A stretch of 64,000 nt of DNA. Origin: Sciscionella sediminilitoris (lineage in GTDB: Bacteria; Actinomycetota; Actinomycetes; Mycobacteriales; Pseudonocardiaceae). The stretch covers positions 47,637 to 111,636 of the forward strand of contig NZ_JALM01000074.1 of the NCBI RefSeq assembly GCF_000737195.2, written 5' to 3'. The position numbers and the translations under genes were made by a program. Shown one piece after another: positions 15,287-23,377 of this stretch (its first letter is position 1; each line of letters begins with the position of its first letter). The notes under the pieces are model-generated. The model worked only from the letters and a program-made list of their open reading frames with translations. It was not told the origin of the DNA and made no database searches.

Positions 15287-16768
15287 TTACCTCCACTCCG
15301 GCCGGTGCGATCCCCGCGGGATCCACGGATTCGTGTAATAGCCCGGTGTCGCCGACATCCGGATCTGCTCGGTGACCCCGCGATAGCGGCCGAGCGCGGT
15401 GTCCGCGGTGAAGGTCTCCGGGTCCAGGTACTCGTGTCCGGGCGCGATCCCCGCGACACTCGCCGCGTACTCCTTGTCCAGCAGCCCGAGGCTCAGCAAC
15501 CACAGCGCCACCCGGGTCAGGGACACCATCACCCGGTAGGAACCGCCGTACTCCGCGCGCAGCATGAGCGCGCGCAGGATGCCCAGCTGCAGGAACCAGG
15601 AGGTGATGTAGTCGTTCACCACGGGAACCGCGGGAAGGGAGGGCACTCCGTTCTCCCCTTCGAGCAGCATCACCCCGGCGAGACAGCCCGCGGTCTGGTC
15701 GAAGCCGACCCGGCCCGCCCACGGCCCGCTGTCCCCGTTCAGGGTCACCTCGGCGTGCACGATCCCGGGCCGGATCGCGGCCGCGGAACTCGCGTCCAGT
15801 CCGTGCCGGGCCAGATAACCGGGCCGGCGATTCGCGTAGCAGACATCCGCTCCGGCGAGCAGCCCGCGCATCGTCTGCTGATCGGCCGCCCGTCTCAGGT
15901 CCAGCTTCGTGGACCGCACGCCGACGTTGGAGGTGCCGTACAGCAGCGGGAGTTCGTACTCGTCCGGGTCCCAGACGTTGAGCACATCGGCCCCGTGCAG
16001 CGCCAGGGCCCGGCCGCACCCGGCCCCGGCGATGATGTGCGCGCGGCCCAGCGCCCGGATGCCCTCCAGCGGCGCCGCGGCATCTCCGGTGAACGGTTCG
16101 GGTTCGCTGTCCCCGATCTTCTCCACCCGTACCGGGGGCAGCTGCGCCAGCACCGAACGGTACTGCTCGGTGGCCATCAGCTCCTCGGTCGTGCGCAGTA
16201 CCGGCATGATCACGCCCGCCCGCTCGGCGGCCTCCTCCAGTTCGAAGGAGTTCCATCCCGCGATCGCCCGGCGCACCGACTCTTCCCGTTCCGGAACCCC
16301 GAGCAGCGCCGAGGCGTCGTTGCGCAGTTTCGGGTACGGGCCGATCGGGTGCACCCAGCGGCCGTCCGCGGTCTCGTAGAAGCGGTCCGCGTTGAACGCC
16401 GGATCGACCCGTGCGGGATCACCGAGCGGATAACCGTCCAGCAGTTCCCATTTCTTGTCGTAGAAGGGACACAGCCGGTGCGGGGCGACCCGCAGATCCA
16501 TCGCGATGTCCTGCCCGCGCCCGCCGCGCATCCGCCAGATCTTCGCGATCGCCACCGATTTCGCGGCCAGGGCGAGCGAGGTGGCACCGGCAAGGCGCAG
16601 CGCGCCGGGCAGCACCGGATCGGCACCGGTGAACTCGACGCTGCCGCCGCAGTCGGATTCGGTCAGGCCCACCGCGCCGAGCAGTTCGCCGAGCGGCGCG
16701 TGCAGGTCGTACTCATCGCTGGTCGCGGGTTTGGCCAGCGCGGTCTCGAGTTCCCCGGTCAGGCTCAT
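15287..16768 (-). CDS. Family III CoA-transferase (CaiB/BaiF type) with permuted domain order
   Basis: The 493-residue protein contains both halves of a family III CoA-transferase in reversed order. Residues about 115-200 carry the part normally C-terminal (FYETADGRWV, then a WNSFELEEAAERAGV helix and VLRTTEELMATEQYRSV). Residues about 245 onward carry the normally N-terminal Rossmann part (PLEGIRALGRAHIIAGAGCGR, then HGADVLNVWDP and FDQTAGCLAGVM). The aspartate in VPVVNDYITSW is where the catalytic Asp is expected. The start overlaps the upstream dehydrogenase stop (ATGA). It probably moves CoA onto the pathway acid. Confidence 0.82.
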   Translation of the reverse strand: MSLTGELETALAKPATSDEYDLHAPLGELLGAVGLTESDCGGSVEFTGADPVLPGALRLAGATSLALAAKSVAIAKIWRMRGGRGQDIAMDLRVAPHRLCPFYDKKWELLDGYPLGDPARVDPAFNADRFYETADGRWVHPIGPYPKLRNDASALLGVPEREESVRRAIAGWNSFELEEAAERAGVIMPVLRTTEELMATEQYRSVLAQLPPVRVEKIGDSEPEPFTGDAAAPLEGIRALGRAHIIAGAGCGRALALHGADVLNVWDPDEYELPLLYGTSNVGVRSTKLDLRRAADQQTMRGLLAGADVCYANRRPGYLARHGLDASSAAAIRPGIVHAEVTLNGDSGPWAGRVGFDQTAGCLAGVMLLEGENGVPSLPAVPVVNDYITSWFLQLGILRALMLRAEYGGSYRVMVSLTRVALWLLSLGLLDKEYAASVAGIAPGHEYLDPETFTADTALGRYRGVTEQIRMSATPGYYTNPWIPRGSHRPEWR

Positions 16769-17637
16769 TTCCGCGCCCCCGCCGAGTCGAGCGCGCCCAG
16801 GATCGCCCGGGTCGCGCGGTCGCGCTGCTCGACATGTTCGCGGTAATTCTCCGCTCCGGTGCCGTACACGCGCTCGACGTCCTCGAACACGTCCTCCAGG
16901 TGTTCCCGGTCCGGATGCCCGATCTCGAAGGTCATCTGCGAGCCGACGTGCCCGACCAGGTGCCGCATCCCGTCCGGGCCACCGCCGAGATGCATGCTCT
17001 CGAACGGCCCGATGGTGGCCCAGCGCAGCCCGAGCGAGGCCTTGACCAGTTCGTCCAGGTCCTCCGGGGCGATCACGCCCTGCTGCACCAGGTACATCGC
17101 CTGGTCGTTGAACACCTTCTGCAGCCGGTTGCCGACGAACCCGGGGACTTCCTTGCGGAGCTTGATGGGCAGCTTGCCGAGTGCGCGGTAGACCTCGACC
17201 GCGCGGTCCACGGTCTCCGGTGCGGTTTCCGTGCCGGGCACCACTTCGACGAGCGGCATCAGCTGGGGCGGGTTGAACGGGTGCCCGATCACGATGCGCC
17301 CGGCCGCCGCATTGCCTTCGGCGATCACCGAGGGCAGCAGCGAGGAGGAGGACGAGGCCAGTACGACGTCCTCCCCGGTGTTCGCCGCGAGCGCGGCGAA
17401 CAGCTCGTGTTTGAGCTCGATCCGCTCCGGACCGGACTCCTGTACGAAGTCCGCTCCGTCCGCGGCCGCCGCCGGATCGGCGACCGCGGTCGCGGGCAGC
17501 CCGGCCAGTTGTTCGGCCACGAGCTCGGCCAGATCCGGGCGCGGATCGCTGACCCGAACCTCCCAGCCCGCCTCGGCGAACAACCGGGCCCACGACATTC
17601 CGATGACACCCGCTCCCACGATCGCGACGACCGGCAT
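16765..17637 (-). CDS. 3-hydroxyacyl-CoA-dehydrogenase-superfamily enzyme, L-carnitine/L-gulonate-3-dehydrogenase-like
   Basis: This 290-residue enzyme begins VVAIVGAGVIGMSWARLFAEAGWEV, an NAD-binding Rossmann motif, and carries DFVQESGPERIELK (near residue 65), GHPFNPPQLMPLVEVVPG and EVPGFVGNRLQ. The QES-PER-ELK and HP-NPP-PLVE patterns match carnitine 3-dehydrogenase and CRYL1/L-gulonate dehydrogenase better than fatty-acid HAD. ATG 17637 follows GGGAG. It is the third gene of the cassette-B operon. Oxidation of a free beta-hydroxy acid is the expected reaction; carnitine is one candidate. Confidence 0.82.
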   Translation of the reverse strand: MPVVAIVGAGVIGMSWARLFAEAGWEVRVSDPRPDLAELVAEQLAGLPATAVADPAAAADGADFVQESGPERIELKHELFAALAANTGEDVVLASSSSSLLPSVIAEGNAAAGRIVIGHPFNPPQLMPLVEVVPGTETAPETVDRAVEVYRALGKLPIKLRKEVPGFVGNRLQKVFNDQAMYLVQQGVIAPEDLDELVKASLGLRWATIGPFESMHLGGGPDGMRHLVGHVGSQMTFEIGHPDREHLEDVFEDVERVYGTGAENYREHVEQRDRATRAILGALDSAGARK

Positions 17638-17673
17638 CACGCACTCCCTTTCTCTTCGACTCCCCGTTGTCCG

Positions 17674-17701
17674 TGTTCCTCTGGCGCTGTTCCTCTGGCG
17701 C
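17674..17701. repeat. Tandem duplication of a 14-bp unit
   Basis: TGTTCCTCTGGCGC occurs twice head to tail in the intergenic gap between two operon genes. It lies directly beside a second local duplication (17702-17734). Confidence 0.85.
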
Positions 17702-17734
17702 TGTCACAAGCGTTGTCTGTCACACGGCGTTGTC
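17702..17734. repeat. Imperfect tandem duplication spanning an acyl-CoA dehydrogenase stop codon
   Basis: TGTCACAAGCGTTGTC is followed by TGTCACACGGCGTTGTC. The second copy holds the last codons and stop of the dehydrogenase at 17720, so the gene's 3' end was apparently copied downstream and then diverged. Confidence 0.7.
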
Positions 17735-18880
17735 CAGCAGTGCGCTCGGCGCCGACAGTGCCGTCTCCGCGGCGACCGCACGGCGGCGTGCCGCGGTCAG
17801 TCCGCCGAAGCTCTCGGTGATCGCGATCAGCCGGGCGGCGTGGTGCGCGACCTCGGCCTCGTAGGTCATCCCGATTCCGCCGTGCAGCTGGACGATCTCC
17901 TCCGCCGCCTCGGTCGCCGCCTCACCGACGAACACGAACGCGTCGTCCGCCGCCGCGGCGAGGTCCACATCCGCGCCGTTGTCGTAGGCCTCGACCGTCG
18001 CGGTCGCCCACAGGGCCATCGAGCGGGCGAGTTCGACCCGCGCGTACAGGTCCGCCGCACGATGCACGAGCGCCTGGAAGGTGGACAGCGGAACCCCGAA
18101 CTGCTTGCGGTTCTTGAGGTATTCCACGGTTTTCCCGAGCCCGGTCTCCATCAGGCCGACCGCCTCGCCGAGCACGGCCACCCGTGCCCTGGCGAACACG
18201 GTGCCCAGAGCGTCGGTGGCATCGGTTCCGGACGCACCGAGCAGCGTCGCCGGGGTCCCGGAGAACTCGAGCTGCGCGGCATGGCTCCAGTCCGCGCCGC
18301 GCCCCTCGGTGCGCTGCACGCCCGGCGCGTCCGCGGCCACCAGGTAGACCCCGGTGGTGTTCCCGTCCAGGGCGGTGACGAGGAAACTCCCCGCCTGATC
18401 GGCCTGTCGCACCGGCGCTTTCACCCCGGAAAGCGCCACCGAGCCGTCCGCGGCGGCCGCGGCGGTGACCGCGGGCGCGGCGCCCCACGGCCGTCCCGGT
18501 TCGGCGTGCGCGAGCGCGATCGTCGTGCTGCCCTCGGCGAGCGCGGGCAGCAGCTGCTTGGCCTGTTCCTCGGTGCCCAGCGCGGTGATCAGCCAGGAGG
18601 GCAGCACCACGCCGTCCAGCAGTGGCTCGGCCGCGGCGTGCTTGCCGAGTGCTTCGAGGGTCGCGTACAGCTCGACCGGTCCGGCACCGACTCCGCCGTG
18701 CTCACCGGAAACGGCCAGCCCCATCAGGCCCAGTTCGGCCAGGGTGTTCCACACATCCGCGTTCCAGCCCAGTTCCGAATCGGTGGCTTCGGCGCGCCCG
18801 CCCGCCTGGTAACCACGGCCGACCGCGGCGTCCACGGTCTCGAAAAGCAGCCGCTGGTCTTCGTTGAATTCGAGGTTCAT
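17720..18880 (-). CDS. Acyl-CoA dehydrogenase, probable partner subunit
   Basis: This 386-residue protein has acyl-CoA dehydrogenase domains (EFNEDQRLLFETVDAAVGRG at the start; EIVQLHGGIGMTYEAEVAHHAARL near 335-358). It lacks the usual YEG-T-EI C-terminal segment. Together with the gene just upstream it resembles the two-subunit (alpha2beta2) FadE dehydrogenases of actinobacterial sterol and bile-acid side-chain degradation, in which active-site residues are split between subunits. ATG 18880 is 13 bases after the upstream stop. Complex formation is inferred from pairing and divergence. Confidence 0.88.
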   Translation of the reverse strand: MNLEFNEDQRLLFETVDAAVGRGYQAGGRAEATDSELGWNADVWNTLAELGLMGLAVSGEHGGVGAGPVELYATLEALGKHAAAEPLLDGVVLPSWLITALGTEEQAKQLLPALAEGSTTIALAHAEPGRPWGAAPAVTAAAAADGSVALSGVKAPVRQADQAGSFLVTALDGNTTGVYLVAADAPGVQRTEGRGADWSHAAQLEFSGTPATLLGASGTDATDALGTVFARARVAVLGEAVGLMETGLGKTVEYLKNRKQFGVPLSTFQALVHRAADLYARVELARSMALWATATVEAYDNGADVDLAAAADDAFVFVGEAATEAAEEIVQLHGGIGMTYEAEVAHHAARLIAITESFGGLTAARRRAVAAETALSAPSALLDNAV

Positions 18881-18893
18881 GATCCGCGCCCTT

Positions 18894-20066
18894 CTACAGT
18901 CCGAGGATGGTCTTGGCGATGACGCCGCGCTGAATTTCGTTGGAGCCGCCGAAGATCGACAGCTTGCGGTGGTTGAGGTACTGCGCGGCCGCCACGCTCG
19001 CCGCCTCATCGGCCTGCAGGGCCTGCTCGGTCGGCACCAGCATCCCGTCCGCGCCCGCGGCGCGCATCCGCAGCTTCGTGAGCTCCTGCAATGCCCGGGT
19101 ACCTTCCATCTTGAGCAGCGAGGAGACCGGGCTCGCGGCACCGTTCTCCGAAGCGCCCGTCACGCGCATCTGGGTCGCCTCGAGCGCGAGCAGGGTGGTC
19201 TTGGCGCGGTGCATCGCGGCGCGGAATTGCGGGTCTTCGGCCAGGGTCGCGGTCTCGGTCGGCGCGTCCGTGGCGAACGCGGCCAGATCGGCGAAGATCC
19301 GCTGCGCGGTGCCGACCTGGGCGATGCCGTTGCGCTCGTTGCCGAGCAGGAACTTCGCGTAGCTCCAGCCCTTGTTCTCCTCGCCGACCAGGTTCTCCGC
19401 CGGGATGCGCACATTGTCGAAGAAGAACTCGTTGACCTCGGCGCTGCCGTCGACCAGTTTGATGGGGCGTCGTTCGATCCCCGGCGAGGTCATGTCCATC
19501 AGCAGGAACGAGAGGCCCTGCTGTTTGCGCGGCGCGTCCGGATCGGTGCGGGCCAGCACGAACATCCACTCACCGTGCTGCCCGAGAGTGGTCCAGGTCT
19601 TCTGACCGTTGAGGATGTAGACATCGCCCTCGCGCCGCGCCGTGGTGCGCAGCGAGGCGAGATCGGATCCGGCCTCGGGTTCGGAGAAGCCCTGCGACCA
19701 CCAGATGTCCAGATTCGCCGTGGCGGGAAGGAACTGGCGTTTCTGTTCCTCGCTGCCGAATTCGGCGATGATCGGGCCGACCATGCTGACGTTGAAGGCC
19801 AGCGGCTGCGGTACGGCATTGCGCTGCAGTTCCGAGGCGTAGATGTGGGACTGCGTCGGCGTCCACTCCTTGCCGCCCCATTCGGCCGGCCAGTGCGGCA
19901 CGGCGAGCCCGTGCGCGTTCAGCGTCCGCTGCGTGGTGACGATGTCCTCGCGGGTGGTCTCGTTCAGCGCACTGCGCCTGCGGATGTCCTCGGAGATCTC
20001 GCCGAGGAACACCTCCCGTAGACCGTCCCGGAATTTCCTGTCCTCGCCGGACAACTCCAGATCCAT
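18894..20066 (-). CDS. Acyl-CoA dehydrogenase, first gene of the cassette-B operon
   Basis: This 390-residue enzyme begins MDLELSGEDRKFRDGLREVF and contains the FAD/substrate motif WWSQGFSEPEAGSDLASLRT near residues 115-134 and the C-terminal FGGSNEIQRGVIAKTILGL. These features match the large-family FadE proteins of actinobacteria that pair with a second dehydrogenase gene. ATG 20066 follows GGAAGG. It starts the operon running down to 13516 and is divergent from a LysR regulator, with an inverted repeat in the gap. Confidence 0.9.
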   Translation of the reverse strand: MDLELSGEDRKFRDGLREVFLGEISEDIRRRSALNETTREDIVTTQRTLNAHGLAVPHWPAEWGGKEWTPTQSHIYASELQRNAVPQPLAFNVSMVGPIIAEFGSEEQKRQFLPATANLDIWWSQGFSEPEAGSDLASLRTTARREGDVYILNGQKTWTTLGQHGEWMFVLARTDPDAPRKQQGLSFLLMDMTSPGIERRPIKLVDGSAEVNEFFFDNVRIPAENLVGEENKGWSYAKFLLGNERNGIAQVGTAQRIFADLAAFATDAPTETATLAEDPQFRAAMHRAKTTLLALEATQMRVTGASENGAASPVSSLLKMEGTRALQELTKLRMRAAGADGMLVPTEQALQADEAASVAAAQYLNHRKLSIFGGSNEIQRGVIAKTILGL

Positions 20067-20143
20067 GGCTCGCCTTCCTTTCCGCGACACTTCGCTGCTC
20101 CGCGTTCCGCGACGATCTTGCTCTACCCCCGACCTTAGGTACC

Positions 20144-20169
20144 ACTCGGTAACCAGGGAATGACCGAGT
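20144..20169. promoter_or_regulatory. Inverted repeat between cassette-B operon and LysR
   Basis: Perfect 7-bp arms ACTCGGT and ACCGAGT are separated by 12 bases, and a GGTACC palindrome overlaps the left edge. Its position between the divergent genes suggests the LysR binding region. Confidence 0.55.
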
Positions 20170-20208
20170 ACATCAGGGCGGTATGTCCACAGTGATAACA
20201 CCGCCGAG

Positions 20209-20214
20209 TACGCT
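20209..20214 (+). promoter_or_regulatory. -10 element (TACGCT), leaderless LysR start
   Basis: TACGCT (TANNNT) ends 7 bases before GTG 20222, supporting that codon over the ATG at 20183. Confidence 0.5.
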
Positions 20215-20221
20215 GCGCAGC

Positions 20222-21097
20222 GTGGAGATGCACCACCTGCGGTACTTCCTGGCGGTCGCTCGGGAGCTGAATTTCACCCGAGCGGCGCGCTCGCTGAACA
20301 TGTCGGTGCCGCCGTTGAGTCAACGCATCCGGGCACTGGAGCGCGAGCTGGGTGAACCGCTGTTCGATCGCTCCACCCATCACACCCGGCTGTCCTCGGC
20401 CGGTGAGACGCTGCTGCCGCTCGCCGAGTCCGTCGTCGCCCAGTTCGACGCGATCCCCGCGCAGATCAGCGCCCGCGACCGGCGCACCGATGTCCGGCTG
20501 GCGATCCCGGATCTGCTCAATCCCGCGCACCGGCGCAGGCTCGGCGAGTCGATCCGCGCGTTCGAGGATTCGCACCGGTTCACGCTGCGCCAGATGCCCT
20601 CGCTGGACATGGAATCCGCGCTGCTGAGCAATTCCCTCGATCTGGCGATATCGCACCTTGGCACCAGCGACAACCGGCTCGCCACGATCGTGTTGTACCG
20701 GGAACCGCTCGGCGTGGTCGTGGACGCGACCCGGTTTCCCGGCCGCACCGCGCTCACCCTCGCCGATCTGCGGGGTTTCTCCTACATCCAGGGTCCGCGG
20801 CACTGGGATCTCGGGGCGCGCCGCGCCGAGCAGTTCGCCGAGCTGGGCATCCTCGTCGACCAGGGCGCCCAGTACTCCGATCCGAGCGGGCTGCTGGTGT
20901 TCCTGCGCAGTACCAAGGGTTTCGGGCTCGTACCGCTCGAATCCGCGGCCGCGTTCGGGCTGCATTCGGGTGAGTTCGCGATCCTCCCGATCCAGGACCT
21001 CGACGCGCGGATCACGACCTACCTGATCCGGCGCGCCACCGATGACCGCTTCGACGAGGTGGTCGGCGTGCTGCGGCAGGCCCGCGAACCCGGATGA
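20222..21097 (+). CDS. LysR-family transcriptional regulator
   Basis: This 291-residue regulator starts VEMHHLRYFLAVARELNFTRAARSLNMSVPPLSQRIRALERELG, the LysR winged HTH, and continues into a substrate-binding domain (VRLAIPDLLNPAHRRRLGESI near residue 95). It is related to the LysR proteins at the window start and at 26936. It is divergent from the cassette-B acyl-CoA dehydrogenase operon and is its likely regulator. GTG 20222 fits the family N-terminus and a leaderless promoter; ATG 20183 would add 13 residues. Confidence 0.9.
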   Translation: MEMHHLRYFLAVARELNFTRAARSLNMSVPPLSQRIRALERELGEPLFDRSTHHTRLSSAGETLLPLAESVVAQFDAIPAQISARDRRTDVRLAIPDLLNPAHRRRLGESIRAFEDSHRFTLRQMPSLDMESALLSNSLDLAISHLGTSDNRLATIVLYREPLGVVVDATRFPGRTALTLADLRGFSYIQGPRHWDLGARRAEQFAELGILVDQGAQYSDPSGLLVFLRSTKGFGLVPLESAAAFGLHSGEFAILPIQDLDARITTYLIRRATDDRFDEVVGVLRQAREPG

Positions 21098-21106
21098 GCG
21101 CGGGAC

Positions 21107-22018
21107 TCAGCGCGCGCTGTCCTTGCTCACCACCAGCACCGGGCTCTGCGCGTGGTAGACCATCGCCCTGCTCACCGAGCCGAGCACCAGTCCGGAGAAC
21201 GCGCCCCGCCCGTGGCTGCCCACCACGAGCAGCCGCGCCCGGCCCGACCACTCCAGCAGCTGCCGCCGGGTCCGGTTGTGCGCCACCACCTGCTCGACCC
21301 GGACATCCGGGTACTTCTCCTGCCAGCGGGCGAGCCGGGTGGCCAGGAATCGGCGCCGCTCGGTGATCATGCTCTCGGTTCCGGTCCCTGCCGGATAGGC
21401 ACCGTACTCGGCGACCGTCCAGGCGTGCACCGCGACCAGCGGGGCATCCAGCCACGCGGCCTCGTCGAACGCGGCGGCGATCGCCCGATCGGTGGCATGC
21501 CATTCGTCCACCCCGAGCACCACCGGCCCCTCCTCGGGAAGCGACCCGGCGGTCCCGCGCCCACGGACCACCACGACCGGGCAGTGCGCGTGCGTGGCGA
21601 CCGCCTCTGTGGTCGAGCCCGCCAGTATCCCGGGGAATCCGCCGTAACCGGTGGCGCCGAGCACCACCGTCCGCGCGAACCCGGACAGCGCGACCAGCGC
21701 CTCACCCGGATACTCCGAGACCAGCCCACTGGTCACGGTGATCCCCGCGCCACCGGATTCCTTCTCCACGAACTGCTCGGCGGCCCGCAACAGCACCCGG
21801 CCCGCCCGGCAGGCCTGCGCCACCAGATCGAGCGGGCGCCAGTAGTTCTGTCCACCGACCGGAAGCCCCGTCGCGTGCACCAGATGCAGCCCGACTCCGC
21901 GGCCGGTCACCTCGCGAATCGCCCAGCGCAACGCGAGGTTCGACGCCGGGGAACCGTCCACCCCGACCACCACCGCGCCACAGGCGGGGCTTCCGGCGTT
22001 CTCTGCTGATTCGCGCAT
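21107..22018 (-). CDS. Tandem universal stress protein (two USP domains)
   Basis: This 303-residue protein has two UspA domains. The first runs from AVVVGVDGSPASNLALRWA to the ATP-binding motif GATGYGGFPGILAGST and CPVVVV. The second runs from PVVLGVDEWHATDRAIAAAF to GSHGRGAFSGLVLGSVS and SPVLVV. Both keep the G-x2-G-x9-G(S/T) ATP motif, as in the dormancy- and stress-linked USP proteins of actinobacteria. ATG 22018 follows GGGGG. The gene converges with the upstream LysR. Confidence 0.94.
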   Translation of the reverse strand: MRESAENAGSPACGAVVVGVDGSPASNLALRWAIREVTGRGVGLHLVHATGLPVGGQNYWRPLDLVAQACRAGRVLLRAAEQFVEKESGGAGITVTSGLVSEYPGEALVALSGFARTVVLGATGYGGFPGILAGSTTEAVATHAHCPVVVVRGRGTAGSLPEEGPVVLGVDEWHATDRAIAAAFDEAAWLDAPLVAVHAWTVAEYGAYPAGTGTESMITERRRFLATRLARWQEKYPDVRVEQVVAHNRTRRQLLEWSGRARLLVVGSHGRGAFSGLVLGSVSRAMVYHAQSPVLVVSKDSAR

Positions 22019-22110
22019 ACCCCCAGACTGGTGCCGGACGGCGCCCCGGGCGTAGGGGCAAAGGGCACTCCCCGATGCGCCAGTGGTCCCTGCTCCCGGA
22101 GGCCGCGCGG

Positions 22111-22611
22111 TCAGCAGGCCCGCATATCGCCCGCCGCATCCTCCCTGCGGGACGCGGTACCGATCCCGAGGTCGTCGGCCAGCGCCGTGCGCGCATAGGC
22201 CACCCGGTCCCGCAGCACCTCCACCGAGCAGCCGCAGGCCGAGGCCGCCTCGGTCACCGGGAGACCGGCCACCGCGGTGAGCAGCAGCGCCTCCCGGGGT
22301 TCCACGGCCAGCCGGTCCACCGCCTCGGCGAGCGCCCCGCGCAGCAGCGTGGCGGGATGCCGCCCGGCTTCCGCGGCCCGGGGCCCGGTACCGCGGCGGG
22401 CACGTTCCTCGGCGCAGACTCCCCTGGCGATCCCGGCCAGCCAGGACAGCGGGGTGTCCGCTGCTGCCGATCCCGAACGAATGGCCAGGTAGTAGGTGCG
22501 GGCGGCCAGTTCCTCCGCCGAATCCGGATCCACCAGCGCCGCGCACACCCGCCACACCCGCGGTCCGGTGCGCTCGAGCAGCCGCCGGACCTCGGCGGTC
22601 TCCTCGGTCAC
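22111..22611 (-). CDS. ECF-type RNA polymerase sigma-factor-like protein
   Basis: This 166-residue protein has a region 2-like N-terminus (VWRVCAALVDPDSAEELAARTYYLAIRS, then WLAGIARGVCAEERARR) and a region 4-like HTH (VDRLAVEPREALLLTAVAGLPVTEAASACGCSVEVLRDRVAYARTAL). The order and length fit an ECF sigma factor. GTG 22611 overlaps the stop of the upstream Cys-rich gene (GTGA), implying translational coupling, as for sigma/anti-sigma pairs. No target promoter could be identified. Confidence 0.82.
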   Translation of the reverse strand: MTEETAEVRRLLERTGPRVWRVCAALVDPDSAEELAARTYYLAIRSGSAAADTPLSWLAGIARGVCAEERARRGTGPRAAEAGRHPATLLRGALAEAVDRLAVEPREALLLTAVAGLPVTEAASACGCSVEVLRDRVAYARTALADDLGIGTASRREDAAGDMRAC

Positions 22612-22877
22612 TCCTGCCCCTCCGATCCGCCGGGCTCGTCGAGTGCGCCGTGTTCGCGCAGATTGTGCATGATGCGCTCGGTGAGCCCCTCCGGATCGGG
22701 TGGCCCCGCCTTCAGGGTGTCGAGCAGCTCGTCGATGGTGTCCGCGGGCCGGGCGGCCGGGCGATTCCGTGGGCAGGCCGGATTCCCGCACGCGCGCGAT
22801 CCGCAGGCCGGTGGCTGCGGCTCGGTCGCGGGCACCACCGGAAGGAGCGAGACCTCACCGATCCAACAACACCGCAT
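22608..22877 (-). CDS. Small Cys-rich protein coupled to the sigma-like gene
   Basis: This 89-residue protein begins MRCCWIGEVSLLPVVPA and has a CX4CX4C cluster (ACGSRACGNPACPRN, near residues 25-39) that could bind zinc, followed by an acidic helical tail. Its stop overlaps the start of the ECF-like sigma gene. It does not match a zinc-binding anti-sigma (ZAS) motif that I recognise, but the coupling suggests it modulates the sigma factor. The start is uncertain because the frame stays open upstream. Confidence 0.6.
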   Translation of the reverse strand: MRCCWIGEVSLLPVVPATEPQPPACGSRACGNPACPRNRPAARPADTIDELLDTLKAGPPDPEGLTERIMHNLREHGALDEPGGSEGQE

Positions 22878-22927
22878 ATGGGACTGGTCGGATATGAGGC
22901 CCCGGCAGTTCCCTCGAGTGACATGGG

Positions 22928-23377
22928 TCACTCGAAGATGTCGGCCAGCCGGTCGATCGAGGCCCGCAACCCGTCCTGGTCCAGCACCGGGAGCCGGTCG
23001 AGCATCGCCCGATAACGGAATGCCGACCAGTCGTAGGTGAGCGTCACCCGGGTACGCCCGGCCTCGAGCGGAACGAGGCGCCACGTCCAGGTGTGCCCGG
23101 CGGGCGACTCCCCTGGCGTCGCGGGAGCCCAGCCGATGGCGCGGTCCGGTTCGAAGGTCACCACATGGTTCTCCACCCGGTGCGCACCCTTGACCGGGTT
23201 CTCCATGTCCATCACGAAGACCTCGCCCGCCGCGGTCACCGTGGAGTCCCGCACGCATCCCCGGACCATGCCGCTCGTGTCGATGCGCCGGTGTTCCGCG
23301 GGCCTGGCGAGGAACGCGAAGATCCGGTCCGCACGCGCCGCGATGATCCGGGTGACCTCGAGGCTGCACTCAGGCAT
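22928..23377 (-). CDS. SRPBCC family protein
   Basis: This 149-residue protein (CSLEVTRIIAARADRIFAFLARPAEHRRIDTSG at the start; RVTLTYDWSAF and GLRASIDRLADIFE at the end) is a polyketide-cyclase/START-fold protein and a paralogue of the one at 11816. Its start overlaps the stop of the upstream VOC gene by 8 bases, so the two are cotranscribed and coupled. Function is unknown; small actinobacterial SRPBCC proteins often bind lipids or aromatic ligands. Confidence 0.83.
   Translation of the reverse strand: MPECSLEVTRIIAARADRIFAFLARPAEHRRIDTSGMVRGCVRDSTVTAAGEVFVMDMENPVKGAHRVENHVVTFEPDRAIGWAPATPGESPAGHTWTWRLVPLEAGRTRVTLTYDWSAFRYRAMLDRLPVLDQDGLRASIDRLADIFE

Noticed and set aside
17674..17734. Direct repeats as target-site duplication of an insertion element
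   Set aside because: The copies are adjacent with nothing between them, and no transposase is near.
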